A model generated the notes under the pieces. That model did no database searches, was not told the DNA's origin, and saw nothing but the letters and a program-made list of their open reading frames with translations. Made by a program: the position numbers and the translations under genes. This document shows positions 61,801-64,000 of a stretch of 64,000 nt of DNA, piece after piece (the first letter of the stretch is position 1; each line of letters starts with the position of its first letter). Origin of the DNA: Candidatus Gastranaerophilales bacterium (lineage in GTDB: Bacteria > Cyanobacteriota > Vampirovibrionia > Gastranaerophilales > Gastranaerophilaceae); assembly GCA_017560095.1 (NCBI GenBank), contig JAFYOU010000002.1, forward strand, positions 1 to 64,000. Reading direction: 5' to 3'.

Positions 61801-63594
61801 ATGGAACAAAATTATTTGCCACTATTTAGAAAATATCGCCCTCAATCATTTAGCGATGTTGTTGGACAAGAAAGCCTTGTTAAGGCATTATCAAACGCAA
61901 TTGAACTAAACAGAATAGCTAACGCATATTTATTTTGTGGGCCAAGAGGAACAGGCAAAACTTCAAGCGCTAGAATTTTAGCTAAATCATTAAATTGCGA
62001 ACACGGGCCAACTCTAGAGCCTTGTCAAAAATGTGCAAGCTGTATTGATATTACAAATACAACTGGGCTTGATGTAATAGAAATTGACGCAGCTTCAAAT
62101 CGCGGTATTCAAGATGCCAAAGATTTAATTGCGCAAGTTCAATATGCGCCAATTAATGGCAAATATAAAATTTTCATTATAGATGAAGTCCATATGCTTT
62201 CAAATGATGCCTTTAACGCATTATTAAAAACATTTGAAGAGCCTCCAAAAAACGTTATTTTCATATTGGCAACGACAGAACCTCATAAAGTCCTTGAAAC
62301 AATTGTTTCAAGATGTCAAAGGTTTGATTTAAGAAGAATTACAACCGATGACATAACTAAGCGCTTAAGAGAAATTTCCGATATTGAAAACATTAAAATA
62401 ACAGATGATGCCTTATTTACCATTGCAAAAAATGTTTCTGGTGGCTTAAGAGATTCTTTAGCACTTTTAGATCAAGTAAGCATTTTAGGTGTTAAAGATG
62501 AAATTGATAAAGATTTAATTGAAGAATTATTAGGCAAAATCAATTTTGATATTTTATTAAATTTGTTGAAAAATATAAACAATGAAAGCATTGAGCAAAC
62601 TTTAATTTCTGTTGATGAAATTTATACCAAAGGAAATGAACCAAGAAATTTAGCAGAAAATTTCATTGAATTTTTAAGAAATGTAATTTTGGTTTTAAAT
62701 TCAAAAAATCCTGAAAATATCACAAAATTCACAAGCTTAGTTTCTGTTGATATTGAAAAAATTAAAGCTTGCAATTTCGATAAGGATAAAATTGTCAAAA
62801 TTTTAAATACAATTATCGAATATTATAAAGAAATTAAAGTTTCAACAAATCCATATTTATGGATGGAACTTGCTGCGCTTGGCGCTTGCAAACTTGATTT
62901 AAAAGAAACAGCACCAGTTGTTGCACAAAATACAACAACCAAACCAATTCAAAATATTTCACCAGTACAAAATGCAAAAACAATGGCGATGAATATGCAA
63001 GCTCCAATTTCAAAACCAAGTATTACACCAAGTCAAGAATCATCACCTGCATCAGTACAACAAGTATCTGAAACACCAAGCGCACAACCAACACAAGCAC
63101 CACAAGTTCAAGTAACACAAATTCCTGAGCATATTGCTCAAAATCAAGATAGTGCTCAAATTTGGTCAACAATAATTTCAGCAATTCCATCTTTGCCTAC
63201 AAGAGCATTTTTTACAGGAGTTGCAAAACTTGTTGGAATTCAAGATAAAAAAATTAAACTTGGATTTTTGAATGACAATGTTTTACAAGGTGCAAAATCG
63301 CCAGCCAAATTGCCGATATTAGAAAAAGCAATTGAATCAACATATGCTGGATATAGCGTTGAATTTATTAGAATTGACGCTAATACAAAAGTTGTTGAAG
63401 TTAAGCCAAAAATTGCTCCATCCCCTCAAACAAAACCTCAAATAAGCCCATCAAGCACTTCTCAAAATTTAACAAAAAAAGAAGAAGAAATTCACGAAGA
63501 GGAAGAAGAACAGACCTCAGCAAAAGAAAAGAAACAATTTAGTCCGAAAGTTCAAGAAATGATTGAACAATTTAACGGACGTATCATCGATTAA
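61801..63594 (+). CDS. dnaX: DNA polymerase III subunit gamma/tau
   Basis: 597 residues from the ATG; a TTG six codons upstream is unlikely. Walker A GPRGTGKTSS (Lys53), zinc site with four Cys in CEHGPTLEPCQKCASC, Walker B IIDEVHML, and the C-terminal clamp-loader domain. A Pro/Gln/Ser-rich linker (about 395-455) leads to a tau-type C-terminal domain (about 460-545) and a charged tail. No A-rich slippery site giving a short gamma form was recognised. Confidence 0.97.
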   Translation: MEQNYLPLFRKYRPQSFSDVVGQESLVKALSNAIELNRIANAYLFCGPRGTGKTSSARILAKSLNCEHGPTLEPCQKCASCIDITNTTGLDVIEIDAASNRGIQDAKDLIAQVQYAPINGKYKIFIIDEVHMLSNDAFNALLKTFEEPPKNVIFILATTEPHKVLETIVSRCQRFDLRRITTDDITKRLREISDIENIKITDDALFTIAKNVSGGLRDSLALLDQVSILGVKDEIDKDLIEELLGKINFDILLNLLKNINNESIEQTLISVDEIYTKGNEPRNLAENFIEFLRNVILVLNSKNPENITKFTSLVSVDIEKIKACNFDKDKIVKILNTIIEYYKEIKVSTNPYLWMELAALGACKLDLKETAPVVAQNTTTKPIQNISPVQNAKTMAMNMQAPISKPSITPSQESSPASVQQVSETPSAQPTQAPQVQVTQIPEHIAQNQDSAQIWSTIISAIPSLPTRAFFTGVAKLVGIQDKKIKLGFLNDNVLQGAKSPAKLPILEKAIESTYAGYSVEFIRIDANTKVVEVKPKIAPSPQTKPQISPSSTSQNLTKKEEEIHEEEEEQTSAKEKKQFSPKVQEMIEQFNGRIID

Positions 63595-63677
63595 CAAATG
63601 TGTAAAATATTGTTTCAAAACTAAACTTTTTAACAACATTTCTGATAGAATATTCTTATTAGGATAGAGGTATTTAT

Positions 63678-64000
63678 ATGTTGAAGTTGTTAACAAAAAA
63701 AGACAAATGCGAAGCTAACTTTGCTCCAAAAGAGTTAGATATTTTATTGGCAAAAATTGCTCAAATTTATAGAATTGACGAAATAGATAAAGACAGAAAA
63801 AAATATTTATCCAAAATGATTAAAGAATATGGTTACTTGCCATATCCTCAATATAAAGTTTTACAAGAATTGACCCCCGCAGAAACCATTTACTGTTTGG
63901 TTGAAAAACTAATCTATGCAGGTACATTTGTTGTTAATAAATTTATCGATTTTAAAAATCCGTCAGTTTTAGCAAGAAGAAACATCAAAAATTCTTCCTG
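63678..64000 (+). CDS. Uncharacterised protein, 3' end outside window
   Basis: 107 codons seen, open to the end of the window. N-terminus MLKLLTKKDKCEANFAPKEL; helical, charged (Lys, Glu), with YLPYPQYKVLQELTPAETIY in the middle. Not recognised; only a part is seen. It starts 83 bases after dnaX stop, with AGAGG before the ATG. Confidence 0.6.
   Translation, partial: MLKLLTKKDKCEANFAPKELDILLAKIAQIYRIDEIDKDRKKYLSKMIKEYGYLPYPQYKVLQELTPAETIYCLVEKLIYAGTFVVNKFIDFKNPSVLARRNIKNSS

Overview
The window is AT-rich, densely coded and switches strand often. The gene content points to a fermentative, anaerobic, diderm, flagellated bacterium. The evidence is LPS-type genes (Kdo transferase WaaA, an LptF/LptG permease), a PBP1A peptidoglycan synthase, an SLH-domain envelope protein with a signal peptide, flagellin plus FlgB/FlgC/FliE, pyruvate formate-lyase, superoxide reductase and an anaerobic-type threonine dehydratase. 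SLH-type envelope proteins together with LPS genes and flagella in a gut-style fermenter suggest the Gastranaerophilales (Melainabacteria/Vampirovibrionia, non-photosynthetic relatives of Cyanobacteria). This is an inference from gene content; no marker phylogeny was run.

Layout. 1-7730: the end of a large repetitive acidic protein, a Gfo/Idh/MocA oxidoreductase, PBP1A, a HEAT-like small protein and a Cys-rich SLH protein. 7722-8200: a tandem array of a two-hairpin repeat that also occurs singly at about 8550-8687, 30253-30396 and 33167-33253. 8280-12420 (minus): a threonine/2-oxoacid fermentation cluster (threonine dehydratase, RidA, pyruvate formate-lyase) in which PFL is split. The 680-residue body and the 78-residue glycyl-radical domain are separate genes with one repeat element exactly at the split. 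12.5-23.9 kb: SPFH protein, glucan phosphorylase, Prs, GlmU, TyrA, LptF/G, a FliG/MgtE-N-like protein and WaaA. 24-28.7 kb: an alpha-oxoamine synthase and UvrA. 28.8-36.1 kb: a NarL-type regulator, a soluble histidine kinase, FlgB-FlgC-FliE, an M49-like peptidase and flagellin. 36.3-46 kb: DnaB, DgkA-YbeY-PgpH, a GH13 amylase-like protein, superoxide reductase with an unusual ferritin, Nth, thioredoxin and glutaredoxin. 46-54.7 kb is the accessory part: orphan proteins, a decayed phage-like M23 gene next to tRNA-Gly and tRNA-end repeats, a frameshifted glycosyltransferase/pyruvyltransferase fusion and a nonsense-mutated XRE regulator. 54.7-54.97 kb holds a candidate type I toxin-antitoxin cassette inside a 33-bp direct repeat. 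55-64 kb: AlaS, a GltD-like reductase, IspF, a second NarL-type regulator and DnaX.

How the genes work together. Threonine dehydratase makes 2-oxobutyrate via enamine/imine intermediates that RidA hydrolyses, and PFL (with its detached radical domain) cleaves 2-oxoacids to acyl-CoA and formate. The histidine kinase and NarL-type regulator sit directly upstream of flagellar rod/basal-body genes and probably control them. Superoxide reductase, ferritin, thioredoxin and glutaredoxin form a redox/iron group. Several housekeeping genes (uvrA, tyrA, dnaX, the PBP1A gene and others) have a TATAAT-like box only 6-9 bases before the start codon and no ribosome-binding site, suggesting leaderless mRNAs alongside normal SD-led genes.

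Only one tRNA gene, no rRNA, no CRISPR array and no intact transposase were seen.
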